Shown: in pieces, positions 1-9,583 of the stretch
Layout of the letters: the number at the start of each line of letters is the position of its first letter
Position numbering within the stretch: position 1 is the first letter of the stretch
Source of the DNA: Burkholderia sp. OK233
GTDB lineage: Bacteria > Pseudomonadota > Gammaproteobacteria > Burkholderiales > Burkholderiaceae
DNA length: 64,000 nt
Direction: 5' to 3'
NCBI RefSeq assembly: GCF_900230185.1
Contig: NZ_OCSR01000001.1
Location: 434,001 to 498,000, forward strand
Notes under the pieces: model-generated
Seen by the model: the letters and a program-made list of their open reading frames with translations, nothing else
The model's database searches: none
What the model was told of the DNA's origin: nothing
Position numbers and translations under genes: made by a program

Positions 1-116
1 ACTTGCTCTGCGACATGATGGTTTCTCCCTGATCAGGCGGAACTCCACCGTCGCTGTGTCGTCACCTTGGAGTACGGCAGTACAACGAAGCGCATGTCCG
101 CTGCGGATGGAAGCTC

Positions 117-263
117 ATGGATACAACCATGCAACTACAATTAAAGTTCAAGGACTACGAAGTGCCAAGCGGAGGACGCGCAGTTGTTGCGCGACGACGA
201 AAGAAACCGCTTGTGCTGATGATCGTGGTGACCGCGCATCGCGACGGACGCCGTTGGTTGTAG
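117..263 (+). CDS. possible 48-aa basic small protein
   Basis: A short reading frame starts at an ATG preceded by a purine-rich GGATGGAAG sequence at good spacing and encodes a Lys/Arg-rich peptide (motif ARRRKKP near residue 25). I recognise no family. It is the only plausible gene in the first 430 bases. It could equally be a chance frame or the remains of a larger gene, since the region on both sides is decayed. Confidence 0.2.
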   Translation: MDTTMQLQLKFKDYEVPSGGRAVVARRRKKPLVLMIVVTAHRDGRRWL

Positions 264-438
264 CTGTTGCGTTACTGGAGCGCAATGATCCGACCATTGA
301 ATGAGAAGATCGTCGCTTCCAAAATCCGGCCGGCGTCTACCGCAGAGCGCAACGTATGGCTCCAGTAGCCGCGAACTTGTTTGCGGGTCTGCCGTCGACT
401 AGATTTCCAGGTAGGCGGTAAATGGAAAGGTGAAGACT

Positions 439-869
439 ATGGACCTTCTCGTCGAGCAGGTTGACGTCTGGACAGCGGACAGCGGAGATACCTGACCGGC
501 CTGGCCGCCTTGCGGAAGCATTGACAGCGCTTGGAGATTCCGGGGGCCGACCTGAAGTTTGGCGTCGCACGACGCACTCCTGATGAACCTGGCAAGGGGG
601 TTGTCTTTGTCACCCCGTTGCAGGGAGACCGCGAAACTCGCGCAGCAGCGCAAGTGGGATTCAATGTGACCAACACCCTTCACTCAGTCCGTATTGCCGG
701 CCACGACGAAGCGGGGATTGCTGCTCAATTGGCTAGACGCCTAAGCGATGCAGGAATCAACCTGCGCGGTTTTTCAGCTTCCGTCATTGGCTCGCAGTTC
801 GTCGTCTATGTTGCACTTGACACATTGGACGACGCCAATCGGGCAGTTGAGATCCTGCAGAAGGCCTGA
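439..869 (+). pseudogene. ACT-domain amino-acid-binding protein, broken by two frameshifts
   Basis: Three consecutive frames together spell a small two-ACT-domain protein of about 140 residues. Frame 1 starts at ATG 439 (MDLLVEQVDVWTA). A second frame over about 488-535 reads DRPGRLAEALTALG. The third frame runs to 869 with LKFGVARR, GVVFVTPLQG, NTLHSVRIAG and a C-terminal second domain GINLRGFSASVIGSQFVVYV. The shifts fall near 481-490 and 530-555. Stand-alone ACT proteins are usually small-molecule-binding regulatory proteins. The frameshifts could be real decay or assembly error, and a scrap of another ACT C-terminus lies at 9584. Confidence 0.65.
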
Positions 870-951
870 CGCGCGAACGAACCGCACCGCCGAGCGCGGA
901 CCGGCCCGGTTGCCATTGGCGCCAGGCTAGAGGCAGAGGGTTGCGGCACAG

Positions 952-986
952 GGCCGGCTGGCCGACGCGCCTGACGCGCGCCGGCC
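952..986. terminator. GC-rich inverted repeat between converging genes
   Basis: GGCCGGC at 952-958 pairs with GCCGGCC at 980-986 across a 21-base loop. It sits between the 3' ends of the ACT pseudogene (+) and the acetate transporter (-), where a bidirectional stop is expected. There is no T-run, so an intrinsic terminator role is unproven. Confidence 0.25.
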
Positions 987-995
987 GCCGAGCCG

Positions 996-1574
996 CTACG
1001 CTGCCTGAGGATGAGGTTGTGCGTAGGGGTGTGTCGGAAGCACGGTGTGTCCGAAGCTTTCGTTGATCACCATGGCCGCCGACGCATAGAACGCCAGTGC
1101 GGCCGTAACCAAGCCCGCGTAGCCGCCGACGTGCGTGGCGAGACTCGAGCCGGTCCATGCGCCGATGGCCAACAGCAGGAAGGTGATCCACAACGACAGG
1201 AACACCACTTGCACGGACGTGCTCGTGTGCAGTGAGCCAATCCACATGTAGAACGTAAAGACGCCCCACACGAACAGATACCAGCCGACGAACGCTTCAG
1301 GCACCTTGGTGCCGAGGAACGAGACAAATAGCGCAAAGGACCACCAGAAGGCGCCGTAGCTGAGGAACGCCACCGTGCCCAGGGTATTCCCGCGCGGAAA
1401 TTCGAGCACACCCGCGATCATCTGCGCCGTGCCACCGAAAGCGAACGCCAGCGCCAGCACGAGCCCCAAGGCATCTGCGCTGAACCAGCCGGCGTTCACC
1501 ATGCTGAGCATCCATGTGGTGAACGCGAACCCGGCGAGCCCCAACGGTGCTGGGTTGGAGAATTGACTGTTCAT
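996..1574 (-). CDS. satP: GPR1/FUN34/YaaH (SatP) acetate/succinate transporter
   Basis: This 192-residue inner-membrane protein has six hydrophobic helices and fits the acetate-uptake transporter family (AceTr). The family signature NPAPLGL is at residues 7-13, and GTAQMIAGVLEFPRGNT near 47-62 and YGAFWWSF near 73-80 are also present. The length is typical for the family, and AAGGAGG lies 6-7 bases before the ATG. The family moves acetate (and succinate in E. coli) with protons. Near maeB, adhP and the fermentation-type genes of this window it would fit acetate scavenging or overflow, which is inference. It appears monocistronic, and none of the AT-rich palindromes seen elsewhere in the window lies upstream. 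Confidence 0.93.
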   Translation of the reverse strand: MNSQFSNPAPLGLAGFAFTTWMLSMVNAGWFSADALGLVLALAFAFGGTAQMIAGVLEFPRGNTLGTVAFLSYGAFWWSFALFVSFLGTKVPEAFVGWYLFVWGVFTFYMWIGSLHTSTSVQVVFLSLWITFLLLAIGAWTGSSLATHVGGYAGLVTAALAFYASAAMVINESFGHTVLPTHPYAQPHPQAA

Positions 1575-2248
1575 AAACCGCCTCCTTGGTGGTTAGCACC
1601 TGAAACACATCCGGAGGCGATACGAATTCCTCGGTCGCCGCCGAACGCGACCGTGCGATGCTTGCCAGCGATGACTATCGTCGTTAATGCGGGAGGGACC
1701 CCGTTTGTGGCGCAGCCACATGCAAGCCTGCGCGGTTCAATTTCAGTGTAGGTGACATGAGGGCACTCGCCGAGTCGAATGGCCCTGTTTTCGCTAAATC
1801 CTGCTTGGGGGTTGAACAAGGTAAGCGTTTACGCTGCCGAGGACAGGGCGGAGGGGTTTGTTTAGCGGTCGCGGCTTCGGATTTATGGGCATGACCGGAC
1901 GAGGTCTGTACGCGACCGGCAAACTAAAAACCTTATGTGCTGAACCGCTCCGCTGACGGTTGCATCTATATGGGTATTGAATCGATGTCGGATGACAGGA
2001 CGCGGTCGCTAGGCTTCACTCCGGGATGGTCCGTCATTGGACGGGTATCGTCGTGGATCTGCTTTACCTCATCGTCATCGCTGCATTCGGCGGACTGGTT
2101 GCAGCATTTGCAGTTGGCTGCGCAAACTCCACCGTGCCCTTCAAGGCCGTGCATGACTTCCTGGATGACGTGGCTCGCCGCATTGTCGACGCTCATACTG
2201 TTTGTCTACCTCGTGTAGGCCCTGCTGCGAGCGAAGGCCCTAGATTGA
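1575..2248. other. intergenic stretch with one weak membrane-peptide frame
   Basis: No recognised gene. A plus-strand frame from 2026 encodes a hydrophobic segment (LLYLIVIAAFGGLVAAFAVG) that could be a single membrane helix, but its downstream part is compositionally random and it runs into the cupredoxin remnant in another frame. It may be the broken 5' part of that gene or an unrelated small membrane protein. Confidence 0.3.
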
Positions 2249-2630
2249 ACGCGAATAAACTATACCGGCGAAGTCATCACGATCGGCATGATCGCCGTCC
2301 AGCCGGGCACGGCGATCATGCGTCAAGGTGGATGGTCTGACTAACCCAACCCTCGTTGTGCCGTCCAGCGCTGTTGTCCATCTGAATCTGATCCACATGG
2401 ACTTTCGGGACAACACGGAACTCGGCCTGATTCTGACGTCAGTGCCCCCGCCCTATCCGTAAATGTCGATGATGGCCACCGGCCCCGGCCTCGCGCAGGT
2501 GATGCCTCTGTTGCCATGGCGAAGCGAAAAATCCGTTGAGCACGCAAGTTATGCGCAACTTTCAACGACGTTTGTCGCCCAGGAAGCCGGTACCTATTGG
2601 TACACCGGGCTTCGCTTACGGGCCACGATG
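2249..2630 (+). pseudogene. cupredoxin-like (sulfocyanin/plastocyanin-type) remnant
   Basis: The plus strand spells pieces of a cupredoxin in two frames: NYTGEVITIGMIAVQPG around 2258-2308, then TLVVPSSAVVHLNLIHMDF, PPPYP, stop (2460-2462), MSMMATGPGLAQVMPLLP and FVAQEAGTYWYT. The layout (a His after the VPSSAVV strand, a PPPYP loop, then a C-terminal Tyr-Trp-Tyr strand leading to the copper-loop) fits small copper proteins. The expected Cys and His of the copper loop are missing (TGLRLRATM where T-C-G-x-x-G-H-A-x-M is expected). One frameshift, one in-frame TAA and a lost copper site make it non-functional. It overlaps the 3' end of the converging USP gene. Confidence 0.5.
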
Positions 2631-3059
2631 CACCAGCACCGGTATGGTGCTGTGAGTCAGCACCTTTTGCGTCTCGCTGCCAAGCAGGAGCCCCTGAACG
2701 CCGCGCCGGCCATGCGACGCCATCACAATCAGGTCGCAATGTCGCTCCTGTGCGGTGTTGATAATCGCGTCATACGGATGATCGCTCACGACCGAGGTAG
2801 TGTCGCATAGCACGGCTGCGTCCGTGGCAGCCCTCTCGATCCAGGCCAGGTATTGCTTGGCATGGTGCCTGGCGTGCTCTGAGTATTCGGCCTTGGTGTC
2901 GGCCAGCATCTCAGTGTCGTACGTCAGCAGATGGAATTCCGGGATGACATGAAGCCCGGTCATCTTCGCGTCGAACTCCCTGGCGAGCCCGACAGCCATG
3001 CGTATGGCTTCCTCGGACAGTGGCGACCCGTCGGTCGGCACCAGCAGATGCTTGAACAT
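2616..3059 (-). CDS. universal stress protein (UspA family)
   Basis: A single-domain USP of 147 residues begins MFKHLLVPTDGS. It has the Asp of the nucleotide pocket at residue 10 and the C-terminal ATP-binding motif MASHGRRGVQGLLLGSETQKVL near 115-136 (G-x2-G ... G-S type). The start was chosen for GGGAGAGA seven bases upstream; longer in-frame starts add sequence unlike the family. It is closely related to the second USP of this window at 41532. USPs of this ATP-binding class are cytoplasmic and are induced by starvation, hypoxia and other stresses. Confidence 0.93.
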   Translation of the reverse strand: MFKHLLVPTDGSPLSEEAIRMAVGLAREFDAKMTGLHVIPEFHLLTYDTEMLADTKAEYSEHARHHAKQYLAWIERAATDAAVLCDTTSVVSDHPYDAIINTAQERHCDLIVMASHGRRGVQGLLLGSETQKVLTHSTIPVLVHRGP

Positions 3060-3599
3060 GCTTTCTCTCCCAGCGGGGAGCAGATGCCCGTGCTTCCGCG
3101 CCGCGCCCCTCAGTACCGTGCCTGCGCTGTGCGTACAACCCGGCGGCGGTCGGCATCCAACCGGTTCCGGAACGGCGACTGACGGCATGTCGAAAGGAAC
3201 GTGTAATTCAGTATAGGTGTTGTTCGGTCCCAATAAAGCGGCAAACTGGGCTGGCCGCGCGTGCCGAGCGGCGCGCCTCTTCCAGCCGGGCCGGGTCCCT
3301 CAGCCCAGCACGTTCAACTAACGAGGATCCCGACCAGGTACCCTGCAAATCATAATGGGGATTGCTGCACCGCGACCAATGCAGCTGCCGGACATTTCGG
3401 GGTGCACCCCTTCATCGTCGCCGGCACGGCGCTCACCGCGAGCCCCTGCTTCGTCAGCGCCGTGTAGGAGAAGCGCGACGTGGACCGACGCCAGGCGGGC
3501 GACTTGCGCGTGCAGACGGGGGCCGATCGCTGGCGGCGCCGTCCGCAACGCGCTCACGGGCTTTGCCTTGGGAGGCGTGCGGCACGCCCGCGTTCGGTT
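3060..3599. other. 540-bp stretch without a convincing gene
   Basis: Only short frames with no family resemblance occur here. Upstream of the USP lies CTATACTGAA (minus strand, about 3205-3214), which is also found upstream of the second USP and resembles a -10 element. Nothing else was recognised. Confidence 0.4.
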
Positions 3600-4094
3600 T
3601 CAGGGCTTGCCGACATCCTGGTCGGCAGGCGATGCGTTGCTCGAACCTGGCAGCTCAGCCTGCAGGCACCGCCAGCGGGCACGCTCGTCCAGCCAGTCGG
3701 CGCGCGACAGGCTGGACATCACGACAAGCCCACCCGGTTGGAGTTTGCGCACGGTCCCCCAGAACGGCCCGGCGTCATGCGTTTCAGCGATCGGCGTGAC
3801 AGGCAGATGGTAATTTCGGTGCAGCATCAGCAGGAACGCGAGACCGTAGCCGTGGCGTCTCACGGGCGCCAGAATCTCGAGTCGATGCACATACACCTGA
3901 TCCGTGCGCGGCGAGAGGCCATACTCCGCCTCCCCAACCTTCTCGCCGGTCGCGTTGCAGATCGCGACTTCCCACACCTGGTTGACGAGCGCGGGCGATC
4001 CGACGTCCGTCGGCCTCGTCTCGAAGCTGACCTCCGGCAGACGGTGCATTTTGCGTCGTGCAAAAAAAGAGAGAGTGCGCAGCAGGCCCATCAT
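3600..4094 (-). CDS. GNAT-like acyltransferase domain protein
   Basis: A 164-residue protein with a plausible N-acetyltransferase fold. YVHRLEILAPVRRHGYGLAFLLMLH at about residues 68-92 resembles strand beta-4 and the acetyl-CoA-binding Q/R-x-x-G-x-G/A segment, here R-R-H-G-Y-G-L. A following PVTPIAE-HDAGPFW region resembles the GNAT C-terminal strand and Asn/Asp helix. The C-terminal third (SSLSRADWLDERARWR) is not recognised. The start has only a weak ribosome site, and a second Met at residue 16 is possible. Substrate unknown. It could also be a decayed GNAT, because the usual Q/R-x-x-G-x-G/A block is imperfect. Confidence 0.55.
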   Translation of the reverse strand: MMGLLRTLSFFARRKMHRLPEVSFETRPTDVGSPALVNQVWEVAICNATGEKVGEAEYGLSPRTDQVYVHRLEILAPVRRHGYGLAFLLMLHRNYHLPVTPIAETHDAGPFWGTVRKLQPGGLVVMSSLSRADWLDERARWRCLQAELPGSSNASPADQDVGKP

Positions 4095-4772
4095 GTTCGT
4101 GTGATGTTTTCCATATGCTCAAGCGCGTGGTTGCCATTCGTGAATGGCAGGCATCGCTTCCCGGGTCGGGTGCCCGTTGGCCGGCAGCTTATCGAGCCGT
4201 CGACGATGAACGAACGTCGCTCGGGCGCGACGATTGGCGTCCGGACCGATCCAGTGTCATCGAACCCTGAGCAGGAGAAAAGTCAGCGATTGACAAAAGA
4301 CCTGTAGGAATAGGTCCAACGCGTGTCAGGGACACCCTACAGACGACCGGCACGGGATCGGGTAGCGCCGCTTCTTGAGCCTGTTGCCTGAGACGAAGCA
4401 TCGGGAGAGATCTCCGCCGAGCAGGCAAGGTTCGGCGCCTATGAGGCGGGACGCCGACGACATTGATATCTTAACGGGGCGGTCACGCCCGGTAACGAAC
4501 CAGTACCCCATTCAAACGGCTCGCGACCGGGTCAATGCCACCGCGCTGTGCGCGCCCGGCGGGAGCATTCAATGCAACGCCATACTGCATTCTCTCGGGC
4601 GGCTCGACGAGATGTGCGTACGCTTCTGTTGGGATCCGGACGGACTGCGTCACGATCTGTTGCAACTTCGTACGAAGACACGGGCCGTTATCGGCGGCCG
4701 CCGCCGCTCGCCCAGGTCCAGCTTTGCCCGACATTTGATTTGATCTGGGGTGCCCTTCTATGAGCAGCCCCA
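4095..4772. other. about 680 bp without a convincing gene
   Basis: Several short open frames exist on both strands, but none has a recognisable domain, a good ribosome site or conserved-looking composition. I see no inverted repeats or IS ends here. Confidence 0.4.
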
Positions 4773-7700
4773 TTAGCGGACGGAGATTGGATTCGCGGGT
4801 GAATATTGACCGCGCTGTAGCGATTCCCCGCTCCCCGTCGAAGACAAGCTCGCCGAATGCTTACCACCATCGAGCAACGGCTGCAGTGCGGGCGCCAGCG
4901 ACTTCAGTAACTGCACCGACAACGCACTCGTGAAAGCGTAGCGCGCCGCATAGGGCTCGTGCACGTAGGCGGTCAGCGTGCCAAAGAAGCGATCGCCGAT
5001 CACGAAGACGAACGTCGCGCTCCGGTTAACCTTACGCGATTCGATCAGGCGTGCGCCGCGGGCGAACACATTGAAGCGCTGGTCGCCCGTTCCCGTCTTG
5101 CCATACACGTCGAGCGTCTGTCCGTCGGGGAACGTCATGCCGGGCGCAAGACGTCTCGCCGTGCCGCCGAGCACCACGTCGCGCAACAAGCCATGCACCA
5201 CATCGACGATCTCCGGCGACAACGCCGTGCGCGGCGTCGTCGCTGCCCGCGTGAAATGCGTCTCATAGGGCGTGCCCTTCGCGAACTCGAGTTCGGCAAA
5301 GGTCTGCGTCGGCAGCATCTTGCCGCCATTCGCAATCGTGCCGACGAGCTGTGCGAGCGCGACCGGCCGGTCGCCCGACGCACCGATCGCCGCTGCGTAC
5401 GACGGCGTGAGCGTCGCGAACGGGTAGCCCAGCGCGCGCCACGATTTGCCGATTTCGGCGAAAGCCTGCAATTCGACCATACGTTTGATGCGCCGATCCT
5501 GCGTCGCGTGGTAGCGCGTCTTGAAGAGCCACGAATACGCGGTGAAACGCACGGCGCGGCTCGCCTCCTGCAACTGGCTCCCGGTCGCGAGCGGATGGTC
5601 CCGCAGGTAATTGACCGTCCACAGTTCGAGGGGATGAATGCTTGCGATATAGCCGCGATCGTTCAAATTAAATCTGTCGATGCCGTACTTCGTGTAGAGC
5701 TTCGCGAGATCGTCCGACGACAGCGATGCCGCAGGCGTGCGCTTCAGCGCGGAGCGCATCTGCGCGTCGAACCATGCTTGCGGCTCATCTGGCGCAACGC
5801 TGCGCAATACGGTCGCGACTTTGGGCGACGACTTGCGCACGTCAGGCAGCAGGATGGCGAGCGCTTCGTCGGCTGTCTTGCCGCGATACTTCGTATAGAA
5901 TCGGTGCATATACACACGGCTTTCCTGATCGGCAAAACGCGTGAGATAGGCATCGCGTGTGGCAGGATCGTCGAGCCATTGCGACGTCGGTCCCGCAGTC
6001 TGGACCATCTCGTAGTGCACGATGTCGCGCATCAGCCGCACGAACACCAGATTCACCGAATGCTGGAACGCGCGGTGCACGGTGAGGATGCGGCTGTTGT
6101 CGCTTGCTTCGAAGTTATTGAAAGTCTGCGCGCCACCACCCGTGTAGAACGTCTCGCCGGGACTCGCCGAATACTTGCGCTCGACCGCCGCATCGAGCAT
6201 CGCGCTGAGCGACCGGTCCGAGGTGTGCGACAGGTAATCGAGCGCCCAGCGCGTCAGCACATCCTGCCTGTCGGGCTTCACGTCGTGCAGTTGCGCCTCG
6301 CTCATCGACGCATAACGCGCATGCAGCGCGGACACGATCTGCAAGTATGTGATCAGCGTGCGCAGCTTGGCGGTCGAGCCGAGGTTCAGGCGCGCGCCCT
6401 GATTGATGTCGAACGGCTGGTTCACGCTGTCGGTCTGGACCCGTACGAGGTTCGCCCCGTCGCGGCGCTCGAACAGCGTGAAGCTGTAAGCGATCTTCGA
6501 TGGATCGTCCTGCGCGCGCAGCATTTCGAAGCCGTACAGCCCGGCCGCCTGTGCGCCCTCGCGCGTGGCGGCGCTCGCGAGCCTTTCGCTGACCGCTTGC
6601 TGGACCCGGTTGTCGAGTGTGGCGGTTGCCGTCAGATCGAGCCGGTCAAGGTCGTAGAAGCTCGATACGCCGAGCGTGGTGAGCAGATGCGCACGCAGCG
6701 CGGTGACGGCCTTGCGCGTCACGAATGACACCGCCGGGCGTACCGTGGGCGCGCGATCCAGTTCGAGCGGCACCGCCAGCGCGGCGTCGCGCAGCGACAT
6801 CGAGATGACCCCGTTGGCCGCCAGGAGGCGCAGATAGCTGTCCGTCAGGCGGTCGAGTTCCATGTTCCCGGAACGCAGGAAACGCGACGGCGCGCGCTGC
6901 GCGATTATCAGCGACAGCGCCTGCTTGAACGCGAGCGCCTGCGTGCCGAGCATTTCGGCAGAAGCCGGCGCACTCAGGATGCGATTGACCTCGTCGAAGT
7001 CGCGTCCGTACCATGCCGCGAGACCATCGCCTATGCCGCTGATTTCGCCGACGCCAGGCTTCGCGGCGAGCGGCACCGAGTTGAGATAGCGCACGACGAT
7101 CTGCCGGCGCGCGGGTAGCGTCTGCGGCCCGCCGAGATAGGCACGGACGGACGCCGAAGCGATTTGGCGCAGCTTCTCCGGCGGCGTCGCGGTGCGGCCG
7201 CCCGGCGAGTGGCGGAATTTTTCGATTTGCGTGGCGAGCGTGCTGCCGCCCGGCGTCGGCTGATGCCTGTCGATCACGCGCATGCCCTGATCGAACAGCG
7301 CACGGCTGAAACGGCCCCAGTCGATGGCCGGATTGCGGTTCGGCTGGTCGGGATCGAGCAGGTAGCGGTCTTCGATGAAGAGCAGCGCGTTGACGACGAG
7401 CGATGGAATCGCGTCGAAGCTGTCGTAGACCCGGTTCGGATACCGCGCGCTGAAAAGCAGTGTGCCGCTCGCGTCGCGCAGCAGCAGCCCGGCCTGATCC
7501 TTTTCGTCGTACGGCAGGAACAGGCCGTCGTCTGCCAGTGACGCCATCCTGGCGGAATCGCGCGCCTGAGAGGCGACGGCAAAACCGCGCGCGGTAAGGC
7601 GTTGTTCGAAGGACGGCAGCGACGCGTAGCCGAGACGCACGTCGTACGGACCGCTCGCGGGAAACCGGATGCTGTTGCTCGCGCCGTCGTCGACGGTAAA

Positions 7701-7889
7701 CGCGATATCGCGCCCCAGTTCGGACAGATAGCGCGCCTGGAGCCGGGAGGTCCCGATTTCAATCTGAACGAGGCGCGCCGCGATCACCAGCGCAACGAGA
7801 AAAGCCGCGGCAAGCGACCACTTAAGCCACTTCCACAGTGACAAGGAGCCAATTGCGCGAAGGGGAAATCGAACCGGCGGCCGATTCAT
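4773..7889 (-). CDS. bifunctional penicillin-binding protein (glycosyltransferase 51 + transpeptidase)
   Basis: A large (1038-residue) membrane-anchored peptidoglycan synthase. A basic N-terminus and one transmembrane helix at about 20-42 are followed by the GT51 domain with the catalytic Glu in FIEDRYLLDP (about 171-180) and GGSTLATQIEK (214-224). The transpeptidase domain has the acyl-Ser motif STAK near residue 503 and KTGTGD near 930. It is longer than PBP1a/1b-class enzymes, with an extra segment between the GT51 and transpeptidase motifs. The start at 7889 has GGGGAGA seven bases upstream; a longer start at 7931 is less well supported. No cell-wall neighbours are present, so it is probably an accessory copy beside the chromosomal class A PBPs. 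A TACCCTACAG stretch lies upstream near 7978. Confidence 0.9.
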   Translation of the reverse strand: MNRPPVRFPLRAIGSLSLWKWLKWSLAAAFLVALVIAARLVQIEIGTSRLQARYLSELGRDIAFTVDDGASNSIRFPASGPYDVRLGYASLPSFEQRLTARGFAVASQARDSARMASLADDGLFLPYDEKDQAGLLLRDASGTLLFSARYPNRVYDSFDAIPSLVVNALLFIEDRYLLDPDQPNRNPAIDWGRFSRALFDQGMRVIDRHQPTPGGSTLATQIEKFRHSPGGRTATPPEKLRQIASASVRAYLGGPQTLPARRQIVVRYLNSVPLAAKPGVGEISGIGDGLAAWYGRDFDEVNRILSAPASAEMLGTQALAFKQALSLIIAQRAPSRFLRSGNMELDRLTDSYLRLLAANGVISMSLRDAALAVPLELDRAPTVRPAVSFVTRKAVTALRAHLLTTLGVSSFYDLDRLDLTATATLDNRVQQAVSERLASAATREGAQAAGLYGFEMLRAQDDPSKIAYSFTLFERRDGANLVRVQTDSVNQPFDINQGARLNLGSTAKLRTLITYLQIVSALHARYASMSEAQLHDVKPDRQDVLTRWALDYLSHTSDRSLSAMLDAAVERKYSASPGETFYTGGGAQTFNNFEASDNSRILTVHRAFQHSVNLVFVRLMRDIVHYEMVQTAGPTSQWLDDPATRDAYLTRFADQESRVYMHRFYTKYRGKTADEALAILLPDVRKSSPKVATVLRSVAPDEPQAWFDAQMRSALKRTPAASLSSDDLAKLYTKYGIDRFNLNDRGYIASIHPLELWTVNYLRDHPLATGSQLQEASRAVRFTAYSWLFKTRYHATQDRRIKRMVELQAFAEIGKSWRALGYPFATLTPSYAAAIGASGDRPVALAQLVGTIANGGKMLPTQTFAELEFAKGTPYETHFTRAATTPRTALSPEIVDVVHGLLRDVVLGGTARRLAPGMTFPDGQTLDVYGKTGTGDQRFNVFARGARLIESRKVNRSATFVFVIGDRFFGTLTAYVHEPYAARYAFTSALSVQLLKSLAPALQPLLDGGKHSASLSSTGSGESLQRGQYSPANPISVR

Positions 7890-8242
7890 GGCGGCGTCTC
7901 CCCGACAGCTGCCAAACTGCAAAAAATGCACCTATCAGTAGTCTAGCGTCGAACACGGCGACTGATCCGTTCGGGCGTACCCTACAGTGCTGGATCTGGC
8001 CGACATGACCGGACAGATTCGCGTTATGGCGTATGTGGGGTGCCTTCAGGATCCGGATGAAGACGTACGCCAGCTACCCGCAAGACCTTGCTGGGCAGGG
8101 GTGCTGTCTCGTTCGCGAAACGGTATCCAGCACCCGTCACGGGCGAGCAATTAGTCTTTAATTCATTGATTGTTCGCCGCGGCTGCCGTGCGAGAAACTC
8201 CAAATCCTGGAGCAGCCCCTGCCGGGAGCCGGGTCGCGCGCC
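7890..8242. other. intergenic region upstream of the penicillin-binding protein
   Basis: About 350 bp with no gene. It presumably holds the promoter of the penicillin-binding protein gene (minus strand). No operator palindrome was seen. Confidence 0.4.
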
Positions 8243-8635
8243 TTACTGGCCGTCCGTATCCGTGTGCCTGACCGTACAAATCAGACCGGCCTCCGCCGCA
8301 GCCACGCCGTCCACCTCCGCGCGTGCCTTGAACTTCCAGATGCCGCGCATGTGACGCTCGAACGTGGCGTTCAGGATCATCCGGTCGCCCGGTTCGACCA
8401 CCCGCCTGAAGCGTGCATTGTCGATGCCGACGAACAGGTACAGCGCGCTGGCAGGATCATGCGGCGCTTCCGAGAAGGTCAGCAGCGCCGCCGTCTGCGC
8501 GAGCGCTTCCAGAATCAGCACGCCCGGCATCACCGGACGGTTCGGGAAGTGGCCCATGAAGTACGGCTCATTGATCGACACGTTCTTCAGCGCCTTGATG
8601 CGCCTGTGCGGCTCATGTTTGAGCACCCGATCGAC
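8243..8635 (-). pseudogene. fabZ: FabZ (3-hydroxyacyl-ACP dehydratase), N-terminally truncated
   Basis: The frame encodes residues from VDRVL to the natural C-terminus of a FabZ almost identical to the intact copy at 11739. It includes the catalytic His in [14 protein letters not shown] and Glu in VLILEALAQ. The first roughly 25 residues (start through PHRYPILL) are missing and replaced by sequence continuous with an IS3 transposase scrap, in the same frame, giving a chimeric open frame from 9112. The hot-dog fold would lack its first strand, so activity is doubtful. This is most likely a duplicate cut by IS insertion and deletion. Confidence 0.75.
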
Positions 8636-8847
8636 TCGTGTTCGGCAAGCCTCCAGCATCGCGAACTGCGACTGCAAAAGAAGTGAGGCTCGGCACGTCG
8701 GCGCCGGACAGCCGCGCGACGAGTTGCTCGAAAGCCAGAGGGTAAAACCAGCACCGCATGACAATGCGGCGATACAGTACATCCCGTCCGATACACATCT
8801 ACCGGCATGTACAACGTCGGTCGGAAGCCGTGGACGCCAATGGGCTA

Positions 8848-9061
8848 GTAAGCGTCGCTGCCGCTGGACCAGTCCCAGTCCGGCTTCGATTTCGGTGAAC
8901 CGTTTCTGATGCTGACCGACGCGCCCCTGATCCCTGGCCTTCGCGGCACGCACCCGCTTTGCCAGCATCTTCATCGATATCGAGAGCCGACGCGCAGGCT
9001 CCAATATGCCAACGCCGTCGGTCATTGCCCACTTCACCGCCTCTTCACGGAATTCCGTCCG
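8848..9061 (-). mobile_element. IS3-family OrfA transposase remnant
   Basis: About 70 residues resemble the helix-turn-helix OrfA of IS3-type elements: [39 protein letters not shown], then [20 protein letters not shown]. No OrfB and no terminal repeats were found. It is fused in frame to the truncated fabZ downstream. The roughly 210 bp between them could not be assigned. Confidence 0.55.
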
Positions 9062-9132
9062 TTCACGCCAGCAACCTGTTGCCGGGCGGGTATACTGCCG
9101 ATCTTCAAACACCGGTACTCTGGAAGGAACCC

Positions 9133-9474
9133 ATGTCGAACGTGCCAGCCTGCCCGCAATGCGCGATGGAGAACACTTACCCGGACGGCGACAACTATAT
9201 CTGCGCCGACTGCGGCCACGAATGGCCCATTGCGGCAGGCGAGTCCGACGACAATCACGCGGATACCGCCGTCAAGGACGCCAACGGCAATGTCCTTGCC
9301 GATGGTGATTCGGTCGCGCTGATCAAGGACCTGAAGGTCAAAGGCTCGTCGATCACGCTGAAAATGGGCACGAAGGTCAAGAGCATCCGCCTCGTCGGCG
9401 GTGATCATGAAGTTGACTGCAAGATGGACGCTGGCAACTTTATGCTCAAGGCCTGTTATCTGAAGAAAATCTGA
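9133..9474 (+). CDS. phnA: PhnA/YjdM-family zinc-ribbon protein
   Basis: A 113-residue protein. The N-terminal zinc ribbon has Cys pairs CPQC (residues 7-10) and CADC (24-27), followed by the compact C-terminal PhnA domain with [31 protein letters not shown] and the conserved end [17 protein letters not shown]. Length and domain order match the family. The name comes from an early link to alkylphosphonate use in E. coli, and the molecular role is still unclear. The start has AAGGAAC upstream. A close paralogue lies at 44313 next to a spermidine-synthase-like gene. Confidence 0.93.
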   Translation: MSNVPACPQCAMENTYPDGDNYICADCGHEWPIAAGESDDNHADTAVKDANGNVLADGDSVALIKDLKVKGSSITLKMGTKVKSIRLVGGDHEVDCKMDAGNFMLKACYLKKI

Positions 9475-9475
9475 A

Positions 9476-9536
9476 AAACCGGCGAAATGCTCATGCCAGC
9501 ACTGTTGGTTGCAACATTGAAGTCCTTCGCCGGTTT
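9476..9536 (+). terminator. inverted repeat after phnA
   Basis: AAACCGGCGAA (9476-9486) and TTCGCCGGTTT (9526-9536) are perfect 11-base reverse complements separated by 39 bases, starting two bases after the phnA stop. The final TTT and its position suggest a terminator, although the loop is long. Confidence 0.5.
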
Positions 9537-9583
9537 GTCCCTGCCCACACCGGCGCCAGACCACATCGCCCGACAAGTGCATT

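Noticed and set aside
4959..6728. 589-codon open frame on the plus strand
   Set aside because: It lies wholly antisense to the penicillin-binding protein, is Arg-rich with no domain, and is the usual by-product of high third-position GC.
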